DNA of 37,083 bases, taken from assembly GCA_934654805.1 (NCBI GenBank), contig CAKUGW010000016.1, positions 1-37,083 of the forward strand, in the 5' to 3' direction. The position numbers and the translations under genes were made by a program. This DNA is from an uncultured Kiritimatiellota bacterium. Lineage in GTDB: Bacteria > Verrucomicrobiota > Kiritimatiellia > RFP12 > UBA1067. A model generated the notes under the pieces. The model was not told the origin of the DNA, ran no database searches, and was given only the letters and a program-made list of their open reading frames with translations. Shown here piece after piece: positions 1 through 6,941 of the stretch; position 1 is the first letter of the stretch; each line of letters starts with the position of its first letter.

Positions 1-1
1 C

Positions 2-79
2 GCGAACCGCTACCCCTGGGAGATGGCGCTCAAGCTCTTCGGCGCGCTGCCGGGCAAGGGCGCGCAGGCGATCAAGTGA
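2..79 (+). CDS. C-terminal end of an unidentified protein (partial)
   Basis: An open frame enters from the left edge and stops at TGA 77-79, giving 25 residues that end in LPGKGAQAIK. The codon choice (GC-rich third positions) matches the neighbouring genes, so it is probably a real 3' end. Too little is present to assign a family. The next feature starts 23 bases downstream. Confidence 0.5.
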   Translation, partial: ANRYPWEMALKLFGALPGKGAQAIK

Positions 80-102
80 CGATTTTCAGAAGGGGGCCCC
101 CC

Positions 103-304
103 ATGCACACATCAAGAAACTGATCCTCGGCGCGGCGGTTGCCTTCGGCGGCCTCTTCGCCGCCTACGCCGCAGGCACGAGCTGCACGGTTCACTACGAC
201 GCGAACGGCGCGGAAGGCACGGTGCCGTCGGACGACACCGTGGAACTGTCTTCGAGTATCCGGCGGCGAATGCGACGTGGGCGGGCAAGAAAGTGGACGG
301 CTGA
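103..304 (+). pseudogene. Decayed small secreted protein with a Flg_new/InlB-B-like segment
   Basis: ATG 103 is followed after six codons by a stop. If the duplicated CA near 107-110 is ignored, the frame reads as a signal peptide (HIKKLILGAAVAFGG, then an Ala-rich end) followed by CTVHYDANGAEGTVPSDDTV. That resembles the opening of the beta-grasp repeats (Flg_new/InlB-B, xFDANGG..) of bacterial surface proteins. A second shift near 249 leads to VFEYPAANATWAGKKVDG and the stop at 302-304. Two indels in 200 bases indicate a relic, or less likely sequencing errors. The family assignment rests on a short motif and is tentative. Confidence 0.5.
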
Positions 305-363
305 CCCCCAAATGATCGGTTCAGGCTGACGGTTCTCGGCGTGGCGGCGTTCGGGGTGCGCGG

Positions 364-384
364 ATTTATGCTATAATTCCCGCC
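364..384 (+). promoter_or_regulatory. Extended -10 promoter, leaderless start of the ftsB-like gene
   Basis: TATAAT at 372-377 follows a T-rich stretch with TG (TTTATGC). The hexamer is 7 nt from ATG 385, so transcription should begin at or next to the start codon. No Shine-Dalgarno can fit. The discriminator CCCGCC matches other promoters of the window. Confidence 0.7.
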
Positions 385-675
385 ATGAGCGAGGGGCTGA
401 GAGAGACTTTCATCAAATACCTGACGGGATTCGTGCTGGTGCTGATCGTCATCGGCGGTCTCGTCATGATGTATCCGAACTATCGCCGCAGCGAATCCCT
501 GAAGCGGCAGAACGCCGAGCTGCAGGAGCGGATCGAGAGCAAGAAGGCCGAGATCGCGAAGCTCGTCGAGAACCAGCGGCGCTTCCGCACCGACGCCGAT
601 TTCGTCGAGGCGATCGCGCGGCAGAACCATCGGGTCTTCCCGGGCGAACTCGTGTTTATCTTCGACAAGGAATGA
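385..675 (+). CDS. Septum formation initiator (FtsB/DivIC-like)
   Basis: A 96-residue bitopic membrane protein: short cytoplasmic N-terminus, one membrane helix at about residues 14-31 (GFVLVLIVIGGLVMMYP), then a charged coiled coil (about 35-65, RRSESLKRQNAELQERIES) and a compact C-terminal end with the PGELVFIF signature seen in FtsB/DivIC proteins. The family scaffolds the FtsL/FtsQ divisome complex on the periplasmic side. Size and architecture are typical. The start is fixed by the promoter 7 nt upstream. Its stop overlaps the next gene's start (ATGA), so the two are coupled. Confidence 0.75.
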   Translation: MSEGLRETFIKYLTGFVLVLIVIGGLVMMYPNYRRSESLKRQNAELQERIESKKAEIAKLVENQRRFRTDADFVEAIARQNHRVFPGELVFIFDKE

Positions 676-1385
676 AGAGCGCAATGGCGAACTTCCTGCG
701 ACTGCTGATGGGACTCGCGCTGCTGCCGGCCTGCTGGGGCGTCTCGCGCGCGTTCCTCGATTCCGTCCTCGCCGCCGCCGGCGGGTCGGGGCTGAGCGTC
801 GAGGCGCTGTCGCTCCTCGGCGGCATCGCCGCGTTCGCGCTCGCGTGGATGGCGCTCTCGCATCCGGTGAAGGCCTACGTGCTGGGGCATGAGCTCACGC
901 ACGCGCTGTGGGGGCTCCTCTTCTTCGCGCGGCCGAGCGACCTCACGGTCGGCGCGTCGGGCGGCAGCGTGAAGCTCTCAAAGACGAACCTCCTCATCAC
1001 GCTCGCGCCGTACTTCTTCCCGTTCTACACGTTCGTGGTCATCGTCTGCGCGCTCGTGACGGCGGCGTTCCTGCGTCCGCTCCCCTGCCTGCCGCTCTGG
1101 CTGTTCCTGATCGGCTTCACGTGGGCGTTCCATGTCCTCTTCACGCTGGAGACGCTCGGCCGGCGCCAGCCGGACGTGAAGGCCTACGGGCGCATCTTCT
1201 CGTGGACGTTCATCTTTCTCGTGAACGTCGCGATCGTGCTCGTCTGGCTGGCGGCGATGACGCCGCTCACGTTCGGCGACCTCGGCGGCTTCCTGCTGCA
1301 TCGCGTCACCTCGGCCTACGTGGCGGCCGGCCTCTTCTTCTGGAACATGGGGCGTTGGGCCTGGGGGAAGGTGAAGGGAAATTGA
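672..1385 (+). CDS. Integral-membrane zinc metallopeptidase-like protein (M50-type HExxH)
   Basis: A 237-residue protein with about six hydrophobic helices. The motif GHELTHALW (H73, E74, H77) lies at the start of a membrane helix, as in site-2-type (M50) membrane proteases, where the two His bind zinc and the Glu activates water. A later NLLITLAPYFFPFYT segment resembles the second conserved region of M50B-like families. No PDZ domain is present. The substrate is unknown. It overlaps the ftsB-like gene by 4 nt and precedes lgt, so an envelope role is plausible. M50-like is a motif-based call; the precise subfamily is not recognised. Confidence 0.65.
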   Translation: MKSAMANFLRLLMGLALLPACWGVSRAFLDSVLAAAGGSGLSVEALSLLGGIAAFALAWMALSHPVKAYVLGHELTHALWGLLFFARPSDLTVGASGGSVKLSKTNLLITLAPYFFPFYTFVVIVCALVTAAFLRPLPCLPLWLFLIGFTWAFHVLFTLETLGRRQPDVKAYGRIFSWTFIFLVNVAIVLVWLAAMTPLTFGDLGGFLLHRVTSAYVAAGLFFWNMGRWAWGKVKGN

Positions 1386-1414
1386 CCGCGGATTCCACGG
1401 ATTGGCACGGATTG
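1385..1414 (+). repeat. Dispersed ATCCGTG-type intergenic repeat, short copy
   Basis: The segment CGGATTCCACGGATT followed by GGCACGGATT is related to the longer array at 4104-4180 (core ACGGATT or its complement AATCCGT). It fills the gap between the peptidase gene and lgt and carries no gene. Confidence 0.6.
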
Positions 1415-1435
1415 TGAAAAAGGGAAATTCACTGT

Positions 1436-2191
1436 ATGTACCCTGACCTCATCGACATCGGCTTTCTGCACCTGAAGACATACGGCGCGTGCATGGCGGC
1501 GGGCTTTCTCGTCTGCTGGTGGCTCGTCGAGCGCCTGGGCGGGCGCAAGGACCTCTCGAACTTCCTGCTCGCGCTGATGGTCTCCGGCGTCGTCGGCTCG
1601 CGCATCGCCTACGTGATCGAGCACTGGCAGTCGGAGTTCGCCGCGCACCCGGAGCGGATCGTCCGCGTCGACCAGGGCGGGCTCATGTTCTACGGCGGCC
1701 TCATCCTCGCGCTCCTCGTCTTCTTCGCCTGGTGCGCGCGCACGCGAGAGCATCCGCTCGCGCTCGCCGACCTGCTCGCCACGGTCGTCCCGCTCGGCCA
1801 CGCCTTCGGTCGCATCGGCTGCTTCTTCTACGGGTGCTGCTACGGACGCGACTCGGACGCCTGGTGCGCCGTCACGTTTCCGGCGGGGAGCCCGAGCTGG
1901 TACGAGCATGGTCGGCAGATGGTCTCCGTCTTGCCGACCCAGCTCTTCGAGGCCGGCGCGCTGCTGGCGCTGTTCGCGCTCCTCTTCTTCCTCTACCGCC
2001 GATTCCGCCGCTACACGGCGGGCGTCTATCTCGTCGGCTACGCGGCCATCCGCTTCGGACTGGAGTTTCTGCGCGGTGACCCGCGCGCGGACGTCGGGCC
2101 GTTCTCGATCTCGCAGGCGATCTCGATCGGGCTTGCCGTCGTCGGCGTGGCGCTCTTCATGCTCGACAGGAAAAGGACCGTCGCCTCATGA
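1436..2191 (+). CDS. lgt: Prolipoprotein diacylglyceryl transferase
   Basis: Transfers diacylglycerol from phosphatidylglycerol to the lipobox cysteine of prolipoproteins in the inner membrane, the first step of lipoprotein maturation. The 251-residue polytopic protein shows the family signature: GGLMFYGGL (about residues 82-90), HAFGRIGCFFYGCCYG (about 122-137, with the H and R of the Lgt signature), PTQLFEA (about 166-172) and RFGLEFLRGD near the C-terminus. The length is slightly short but normal. A purine-rich AAAGGGAAA precedes ATG 1436. The stop overlaps the next gene's ATG by 4 nt. Confidence 0.95.
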   Translation: MYPDLIDIGFLHLKTYGACMAAGFLVCWWLVERLGGRKDLSNFLLALMVSGVVGSRIAYVIEHWQSEFAAHPERIVRVDQGGLMFYGGLILALLVFFAWCARTREHPLALADLLATVVPLGHAFGRIGCFFYGCCYGRDSDAWCAVTFPAGSPSWYEHGRQMVSVLPTQLFEAGALLALFALLFFLYRRFRRYTAGVYLVGYAAIRFGLEFLRGDPRADVGPFSISQAISIGLAVVGVALFMLDRKRTVAS

Positions 2192-2877
2192 ACACGAAAA
2201 GGGAAACCGTCAAGAAGTCCGTTGGCAAAAGGCCGCGCGCGCCCCAGCCGGGCGCTGAACCCGAGAAGGGCCGTACGCCCGAAGCCGAGAAGCCGAACCC
2301 CTGGAGGCGCGAGGGGCCGAAGCCGGAGAAGACGCCTGAGGACTTGGCGGCGATTGCGCTGCTGGACAGGCTGCGGACGGGCGACGGGGACGTGAAGCAG
2401 GTCGGCCTTCCGCTGGCGTGCATCGTGAAGGTCATCGACTACTTCGAGGTGCCGAAGGCGAACGAGCGGTATGCGATGGCCACGGTCGAGGGGCGCGACG
2501 GACGCACGTGGCGGATGTGCATCTTCCGCTACTACCTCGAAACGGGGATGCTCGCGCTGTTCGTTTCGGAAGACGCCGCCCTCCCGATGGACGATCCGCG
2601 CTTCGACAACCCCGACGTCTGCAAGCTGAAGGAGCGCGTGTTCAAGTTCGGCTTTGGCGTGAAGGAGCGCCGCTATGTGCCCAGCGTCAAGCGCAGCGTC
2701 TACAACCCCAATTGCGGCGTGCTCTATCCGCTTGACGACTTCCGCGAGCTGAAGCGCGCGCGCGTTGGCGACGTCTGCGCGGACTCGCTCCGCATCGACA
2801 GCGCGAATGACCTCCACATCCGCGCGACCATGCCCCGGCGGAAGACCTGGGTGGTGGCGGCCGGGCCGGCCCGATGA
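2188..2877 (+). CDS. Unassigned protein with an OB-fold-like domain reminiscent of the N-terminus of DRB0094-type RNA ligases
   Basis: A 229-residue protein. Residues 1-50 are a Lys/Pro/Glu-rich disordered tail. Residues about 70-200 form one compact domain with the pattern CIVKVIDYFEVPKANERYAM, GMLALFVSEDAALPMDD, then FGFGVKERRYVPSVKRS and GVLYPLDDF. This order (metabolite-like start, GDLVVYFE-like strand, xFLP, GxRIR, QGLxxPL) recalls the N-terminal OB domain of DRB0094-type RNA ligases. No nucleotidyltransferase motif (KxxG) follows, so it would be the accessory domain alone. It is coupled to lgt by an ATGA overlap. The assignment is pattern-based and uncertain. Confidence 0.45.
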   Translation: MNTKRETVKKSVGKRPRAPQPGAEPEKGRTPEAEKPNPWRREGPKPEKTPEDLAAIALLDRLRTGDGDVKQVGLPLACIVKVIDYFEVPKANERYAMATVEGRDGRTWRMCIFRYYLETGMLALFVSEDAALPMDDPRFDNPDVCKLKERVFKFGFGVKERRYVPSVKRSVYNPNCGVLYPLDDFRELKRARVGDVCADSLRIDSANDLHIRATMPRRKTWVVAAGPAR

Positions 2878-2939
2878 CGCGCAGCTTCAAGAGGACGACG
2901 GCGACCGTTGCGCTTCTCGCGCAGCTGATGCCGAGGGAG

Positions 2940-2979
2940 TTTTGATATAATTTGCGCCAACCATCGGAAAAGGGATCTC
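2940..2979 (+). promoter_or_regulatory. TTTTGA-TATAAT promoter of yhcH-rpe
   Basis: TTTTGA directly precedes TATAAT (2946-2951), a clear extended -10. The start codon is 28 nt downstream and is served by an AAAAGGGA Shine-Dalgarno (2968-2975), so this transcript is leadered, unlike many others here. Confidence 0.65.
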
Positions 2980-3453
2980 ATGCAGGAACTCAAGCACGTC
3001 TACATCATCGACAGCCTGGCGAACATTGGCCGGTACGCCAGCCTCAGCGCGAACTTCGCGACGGCGGCGGCCTTCCTCGCGAAAGGCGACTTCGCGTCGC
3101 TCAAGCCGGGGCGGAACGAGATCGACGGCGAGAACGTCTTCGTCAATTTCGACACGCCGACCTACGTGCCGTCGGCGGAGCGCACACCGGAGGTCCATCA
3201 CCTCTACTTCGACATCCACGTGCCGCTCACGTCAGACGAGCAGATCGGCCTTTCGGCGTTCGACGCGCGCGCGAAAGGCACGTTCGACACGGCAGGGGAC
3301 GTCGGGTTCTACGCGCAGGACGTCGACTGGCACGTCGTCCGCATGGGCGAGTTCTGCATCACGTGGCCGATCACGTGCGCGCACGCGCCGGCGGTGACGA
3401 CGACAGGCTTCGTGAAGCCCGCGCGCAAGCTGGTCGTCAAGGTGAGGGCGTGA
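2980..3453 (+). CDS. yhcH: YhcH/YjgK/YiaL (DUF386) family sugar-metabolism protein
   Basis: 157 residues, the normal length of the cupin-like DUF386 family (E. coli YhcH/NanQ, YiaL, EbgC), whose members act on sugar anomers or sialic-acid intermediates in the cytoplasm. Seen: the N-terminal YASLSANFATAAAFLAKGD block, EIDGENVFVNFDTPTYVP, the metal-ligand stretch HHLYFDIHVPL with its His residues, and the C-terminal GEFCITWPITCAHAP block that provides the last His. Followed after 1 nt by rpe, which supports a role in carbohydrate metabolism. The exact substrate is unknown. Confidence 0.85.
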   Translation: MQELKHVYIIDSLANIGRYASLSANFATAAAFLAKGDFASLKPGRNEIDGENVFVNFDTPTYVPSAERTPEVHHLYFDIHVPLTSDEQIGLSAFDARAKGTFDTAGDVGFYAQDVDWHVVRMGEFCITWPITCAHAPAVTTTGFVKPARKLVVKVRA

Positions 3454-3454
3454 G

Positions 3455-4114
3455 ATGAAGATTCAGATCCTCCCGTCGTTTCTCGCGGCCGACCTGGGGC
3501 ACCTCGCGGACGAGCTGCGGCGCGCCGAGGCGTCCGGGGCGGACGCGATCCATCTCGACATCATGGACCCGACGTTCGTGCCGAACATGAGCTTCGGTCC
3601 GTCCATCGTCGACTTCTGCCGCCGGGCGTGTCCGAACTTCTTCCGCAACGTCCACCTCATGATGAACCGTCCCGACCTCTACATCGAGGCGTTCGCGAAA
3701 GCGGGCGCGCAGACGGTCCAGATCCACGTCGAGGCGGACTGCGACCTGCACACGGAGCTGCGGCGCATCCGCGCGCTCGGCCTCAAGAACGCGATCGTCC
3801 TCAATCCGGAGACGCCCGTCGCGCGGCTGGAGCCGTATCTCGGCGAGGTGGACGAAATCCTCGTCATGACGGTGCATCCCGGCTTCGGCGGGCAGAGATT
3901 CATCGCGGACTGCCTGCCCAAGCTGACGTGTCTGCGGGAGCGCCTGCCGGCCATTGACCTGATGGTCGACGGCGGCGTGGACGCCGAGACGGCCGTCCTC
4001 GCCGCGCGCGCCGGCGCCAACCAGTTCGTCGCCGGCTCCTACCTCTTCAGGCAGCACGACATGAGGGCGGCCGTCGAGAGCCTGCGGCAGAAATTGGAAG
4101 GAACCGCAGATTGA
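3455..4114 (+). CDS. rpe: Ribulose-phosphate 3-epimerase
   Basis: Interconverts D-ribulose 5-phosphate and D-xylulose 5-phosphate in the pentose phosphate pathway. 219 residues, a TIM barrel. Seen: ILPSFLAADLG at the N-terminus, AIHLDIMDPTFVPNMSFGP (metal-binding His and catalytic Asp), VHLMMNRPD (second metal His), MTVHPGFGGQRF (phosphate and metal region) and LMVDGGV (second catalytic Asp). The usual MDG/NHFVPN is MDPTFVPN here. A related hexulose-6-phosphate epimerase such as AlsE cannot be excluded, given the sugar-protein neighbour. TGA of yhcH and this ATG are separated by one base. Confidence 0.88.
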   Translation: MKIQILPSFLAADLGHLADELRRAEASGADAIHLDIMDPTFVPNMSFGPSIVDFCRRACPNFFRNVHLMMNRPDLYIEAFAKAGAQTVQIHVEADCDLHTELRRIRALGLKNAIVLNPETPVARLEPYLGEVDEILVMTVHPGFGGQRFIADCLPKLTCLRERLPAIDLMVDGGVDAETAVLAARAGANQFVAGSYLFRQHDMRAAVESLRQKLEGTAD

Positions 4115-4180
4115 CACGGATCCGAATCCGTGGCTCAGGACAATCCCGAATCCGTGCAAATCCGTGAAATCCGTGGTCAA
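4104..4180 (+). repeat. Dispersed ATCCGTG repeat array
   Basis: The gap between rpe and coaC holds repeated AATCCGTG units in both orientations (ACGGATCCGAATCCGTGG, then AATCCGTGCAAATCCGTG and AAATCCGTGG). It begins in the last codons of rpe. The same family occurs at 1385-1414. Such units are known as dispersed, non-coding repeats in environmental genomes. No promoter could be recognised inside. Confidence 0.7.
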
Positions 4181-4198
4181 GACAATCTGGGTACAAAA

Positions 4199-4720
4199 AT
4201 GAACAGGAAAATTCTTTTGGGCGTCACGGGGTCGATTGCCGCCTACAAGGCGGTCGAGCTCGTGCGGCTGTTCGTCAAGAACGGCGACACGGTTCAGGTC
4301 GTGATGACGGAGGCCGCGACGAAGTTCGTGACGCCGCTCACGTTCCAGACGCTCTCGCGCAACCCCGTCTTCGTCGATGCGTTCGCGCCGGCCGCCGCGT
4401 GGAAGCCGGAGCACATCTCGCTTGCGGAGGCGGCGGACGTCGCGCTCGTCGCGCCGGCGACGGCGAACACGCTCGCGAAGATGCGGTGGGGGCTGGCGGA
4501 CAACCTGCTGACGGAGTCGCTGCTCGCGACGCGCGCGCCGGTCTTCGTCGCGCCGGCGATGAACGCGGGCATGTGGGAGGCGTCCGCCACGCAGGAGAAC
4601 CTCGCCGCGCTGAAGGCGCGCGGCGTCACGGTCATCGCGCCGGGCGCCGGCGAGCTTGCCTGCGGCGTGACGGGCACGGGCCGCATGGCCGAGCCGGAGG
4701 CGATCTTTCAGGCCATCTGA
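4199..4720 (+). CDS. coaC: Phosphopantothenoylcysteine decarboxylase, stand-alone CoaC domain
   Basis: FMN-dependent decarboxylation of 4'-phosphopantothenoylcysteine to 4'-phosphopantetheine in CoA synthesis. 173 residues starting MNRKILLGVTGSIAAYKAVE. Seen: the HISLAEAADVALVAPATANT segment (catalytic His and FMN site), the substrate clamp APAMNAGMWE, and ELACGVTGTGRMAEP with the conserved Cys. Most bacteria fuse this to the CoaB synthetase (about 400 residues). Here it stops right after the CoaC domain and the next gene starts 13 nt later, so CoaB must be elsewhere. An upstream ATG at 4130 lies in the repeat and only adds repeat-derived residues. Confidence 0.88.
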   Translation: MNRKILLGVTGSIAAYKAVELVRLFVKNGDTVQVVMTEAATKFVTPLTFQTLSRNPVFVDAFAPAAAWKPEHISLAEAADVALVAPATANTLAKMRWGLADNLLTESLLATRAPVFVAPAMNAGMWEASATQENLAALKARGVTVIAPGAGELACGVTGTGRMAEPEAIFQAI

Positions 4721-4733
4721 AAGGGCGTGAGCT

Positions 4734-5951
4734 GTGGGCGAGGCCGAATTCCTGGAATTCGCGGCGGAAATCCTGGACGTTTCCGCCGAACGTCTCTCGC
4801 TGGAGACGACGTATGCGTCCATTCCCGCATGGGATTCGCTGGCGCAGCTGCGGCTGGTGATGGAACTTCAGGCTCGCACGGGCGTCGAGATCCCGTTCGA
4901 GGACGTGCCGAACGTGACGAGCCTCTGGGAGTTCTACCGCCGCGTCAACGGCCTTTCGCCGAAGAAGGCCGTCGCCGTGGACCTGGACGGGACGCTGTGG
5001 GACGGCGTCGTGGGCGAAGACGGTGCGGCGGCGATCCGTCCGAAGGCGGCGTTCCTGGCTGAGCTCAAGGCCCTCAAGGCGCGCGGCGTCCTGTTGACGG
5101 TCCTCTCCAAGAACAACTGGGAAGACGTCCGCCCGGCGTTTGCCGCCGGATGCCTTGCGCCGCTGACGGAAGGCGACTTCCTTTTTCCGCAGGTCAACTG
5201 GGAGCCGAAGGCCGACAACCTCCGACGGCTTGCGCGCGAACTCAACCTCGGCCTTGACGCCTTTGTCTTCGTGGACGACAATCCGGCCGAGCGTGCAGAG
5301 ATGCGTGCGCGTCTGCCGGAGGTGGCGGTCGCGGCGTTTCCGCCGGCGCTGGCGGCGTACTTCCCGGCGGGCCTCGTCACGGCGGAAGACCGCCGCAAGA
5401 CCGAAGAGTACCGCGAAGAGGCCGCGCGGCGGCAATTCCTCGCCGAGCGAACGGGGACGGCGGCGATGCCCGCGGCGCCGGACGTCTGGCGCGAGCTCGG
5501 CTGCTGGCTGGACGTCCATGCGCTGCGTCCGGACGAGGCGGCGCGCGTCGCGCAGCTTTCGCAGAAGGCGAACCAGTTCAGCGTCTGCACGAACCGGTAT
5601 GCGGAAGCCGAGATCGCGGCGTTGGGACGGGCCGCTGACGCGGCCGTCTACACGGTGCATGCGGGCGACCGGTTCGGCGACCAGGGGCTTGTCGCGTTCG
5701 TGGTCGTGCGGAACGGCGCGATTCAGGACTTCACGATGAGCTGCCGTGTCGCCGGACGCGGGCTGGAGGAGCGCGCGTGGGCGGAGATCGTCCGCGACCT
5801 GCGCGCGCGCGGCGCGGGCGAGCTGCGCGCGACGTGGCGGCGGACGCCGAGGAACGCGCCGGTCGAGCGTCTCTTCGAGCGGCTGGGCTTCGCGCCCGTG
5901 TCGCAGACGCCGGCCGGCAAGGACTATGTCCTTCGCCCCGTTGTGGTATAA
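4734..5951 (+). CDS. ACP-FkbH fusion: acyl-carrier domain plus HAD-IIIC phosphatase/glyceryl transferase
   Basis: 405 residues from GTG 4734. Residues 1-72 form an acyl carrier domain with the phosphopantetheine Ser in AWDSLAQL (Ser35). Residues 77-250 are a HAD-IIIC FkbH domain: VDLDGTLWDG (D83, D85), LSKNN (S125), NWEPK (K159), VFVDDNPAE (D181, D182). The C-terminus (about 260-400) resembles the GNAT-like end of FkbH proteins (QKANQFSVCTNRY, GDQGLVAFV, MSCRVAGRGLEE). FkbH enzymes load a glyceryl group from 1,3-bisphosphoglycerate onto an ACP thiol and remove the phosphate. Having the ACP in cis suggests self-loading. The stop TAA lies inside the next promoter's -10, so the protein ends in Val-Val. 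Confidence 0.8.
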   Translation: MGEAEFLEFAAEILDVSAERLSLETTYASIPAWDSLAQLRLVMELQARTGVEIPFEDVPNVTSLWEFYRRVNGLSPKKAVAVDLDGTLWDGVVGEDGAAAIRPKAAFLAELKALKARGVLLTVLSKNNWEDVRPAFAAGCLAPLTEGDFLFPQVNWEPKADNLRRLARELNLGLDAFVFVDDNPAERAEMRARLPEVAVAAFPPALAAYFPAGLVTAEDRRKTEEYREEAARRQFLAERTGTAAMPAAPDVWRELGCWLDVHALRPDEAARVAQLSQKANQFSVCTNRYAEAEIAALGRAADAAVYTVHAGDRFGDQGLVAFVVVRNGAIQDFTMSCRVAGRGLEERAWAEIVRDLRARGAGELRATWRRTPRNAPVERLFERLGFAPVSQTPAGKDYVLRPVVV

Positions 5952-5959
5952 TACGCGGC
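5941..5959 (+). promoter_or_regulatory. Leaderless-type promoter embedded in the fkbH stop codon
   Basis: TTGTGG-TATAAT (hexamer 5947-5952) with ATG 5960 exactly 7 nt further on. The fkbH stop codon TAA (5949-5951) is part of the hexamer. Confidence 0.7.
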
Positions 5960-5992
5960 ATGAAGACAACAAACCCCATGACGGATGTCTGA
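5960..5992 (+). CDS. Micro-ORF leader of the rluD-like gene (10 residues)
   Basis: MKTTNPMTDV, starting 7 nt after a TATAAT hexamer and ending at TGA 5990-5992, eight bases into the rluD-like gene (ATG 5985, different frame). The downstream ATG has no visible Shine-Dalgarno. A leaderless micro-ORF that hands ribosomes to the overlapping start would explain this. The alternative is that the ATG is coincidental and only marks the transcript start. Confidence 0.4.
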   Translation: MKTTNPMTDV

Positions 5993-6941
5993 ACGGCTTG
6001 ACAAGGTTCTGCTCGGGCGCTATCCCGACTTCTCCCGCTCGCGGATCGAAGGCCTGGTCAAGGCCGGGCTCGTGACGGTCAACGGCGTTCCGGCGGAGAA
6101 GGCGGGCCTCAAGGTCGGCGAGGCGGACGAGATTGACGTCACGGTTCCGCCGCCCGTGCCGGCCGTTCCCGAGCCGGAGGACATTCCGCTCGACGTCGTG
6201 TTCGAGGACGACGACCTGATCGTCGTCAACAAGCCCGCCGGCCTCGTCGTCCACCCCGCGCCCGGCCATGCGACGGGCACGCTCGTCAACGCCCTGCTGC
6301 ACCATTGCCCGAACCTCTCCGGCATCGGCGGCGTCGTGCGGCCGGGCATCGTCCATCGCCTCGACCAGGACACGTCAGGCCTCCTTGCCGTCGCGAAATC
6401 CCAGCCGGCGATGGTCGGCCTCGCCCGTGCGTTCGCCTCGCACCGGCAGGTCGAGAAGACCTACCTCGCCGTCTGCCACGGACGTCCGCGCCTTGACGCG
6501 GGCCGCATCGAGAACCTGATCGGCCGTCACCCCGTCGACCGCAAGCGCATGGCGATCGTCGAGCGGAACGGCAAGGTGGCGATTACGAACTGGCGTGTCC
6601 TGAAGGGCGGGGGACAGACCCCCGTTTCCCTTGTCGAGTGCCGCATCGAGACGGGGCGGACGCATCAGATTCGCGTGCACATGGCTTCGCTCGGCTGCCC
6701 GGTGGCCGGCGACCGGGTCTATGGGAAGTCGGCGCTCGACAGGCGGCTTGATCCCGTGCCGATGCGGCAGATGCTCCACGCCTGGAGACTGGCGCTCTGG
6801 CACCCGGTGCGGAACGTGCCGATGGCGTTTGAAGCGCCGTTTCCGCCGGACATGCGGCCGTATCTGGGCGACAGCCGTTTCGATGCGCCGTCAGGAACCG
6901 GCCCGACATCACCCCTCGCGCGGAACGATGAACCTGCTTGA
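5985..6941 (+). CDS. rluD: RluA-family pseudouridine synthase (RluD-like)
   Basis: 318 residues. N-terminal S4 RNA-binding domain (SERLDKVLLGRYPDFSRSRI to about residue 55), then the synthase domain: DDDLIVVNKPAGLVVHP (about 75-91), the catalytic motif HRLDQDTSG (H124; D127 is the expected nucleophile) and RIETGRTHQIRVHMA (about 222-236). The family isomerises uridines in 23S rRNA; RluD itself modifies helix 69. The S4 domain and length favour RluD over RluA, but specificity cannot be proved from sequence. The 3' end overlaps the following ABC gene by 14 nt. Confidence 0.85.
   Translation: MSERLDKVLLGRYPDFSRSRIEGLVKAGLVTVNGVPAEKAGLKVGEADEIDVTVPPPVPAVPEPEDIPLDVVFEDDDLIVVNKPAGLVVHPAPGHATGTLVNALLHHCPNLSGIGGVVRPGIVHRLDQDTSGLLAVAKSQPAMVGLARAFASHRQVEKTYLAVCHGRPRLDAGRIENLIGRHPVDRKRMAIVERNGKVAITNWRVLKGGGQTPVSLVECRIETGRTHQIRVHMASLGCPVAGDRVYGKSALDRRLDPVPMRQMLHAWRLALWHPVRNVPMAFEAPFPPDMRPYLGDSRFDAPSGTGPTSPLARNDEPA

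Noticed and set aside
4130..4198. Upstream start for CoaC
   Set aside because: The extra 23 residues are encoded by the ATCCGTG repeat; CoaC homologues begin near MNRKILLGVTG.
4632..6356. Long minus-strand open frame (574 codons) opposite coaC/fkbH/rluD
   Set aside because: Arg-rich, biased composition, and lies opposite well-supported genes; a by-product of high GC content.
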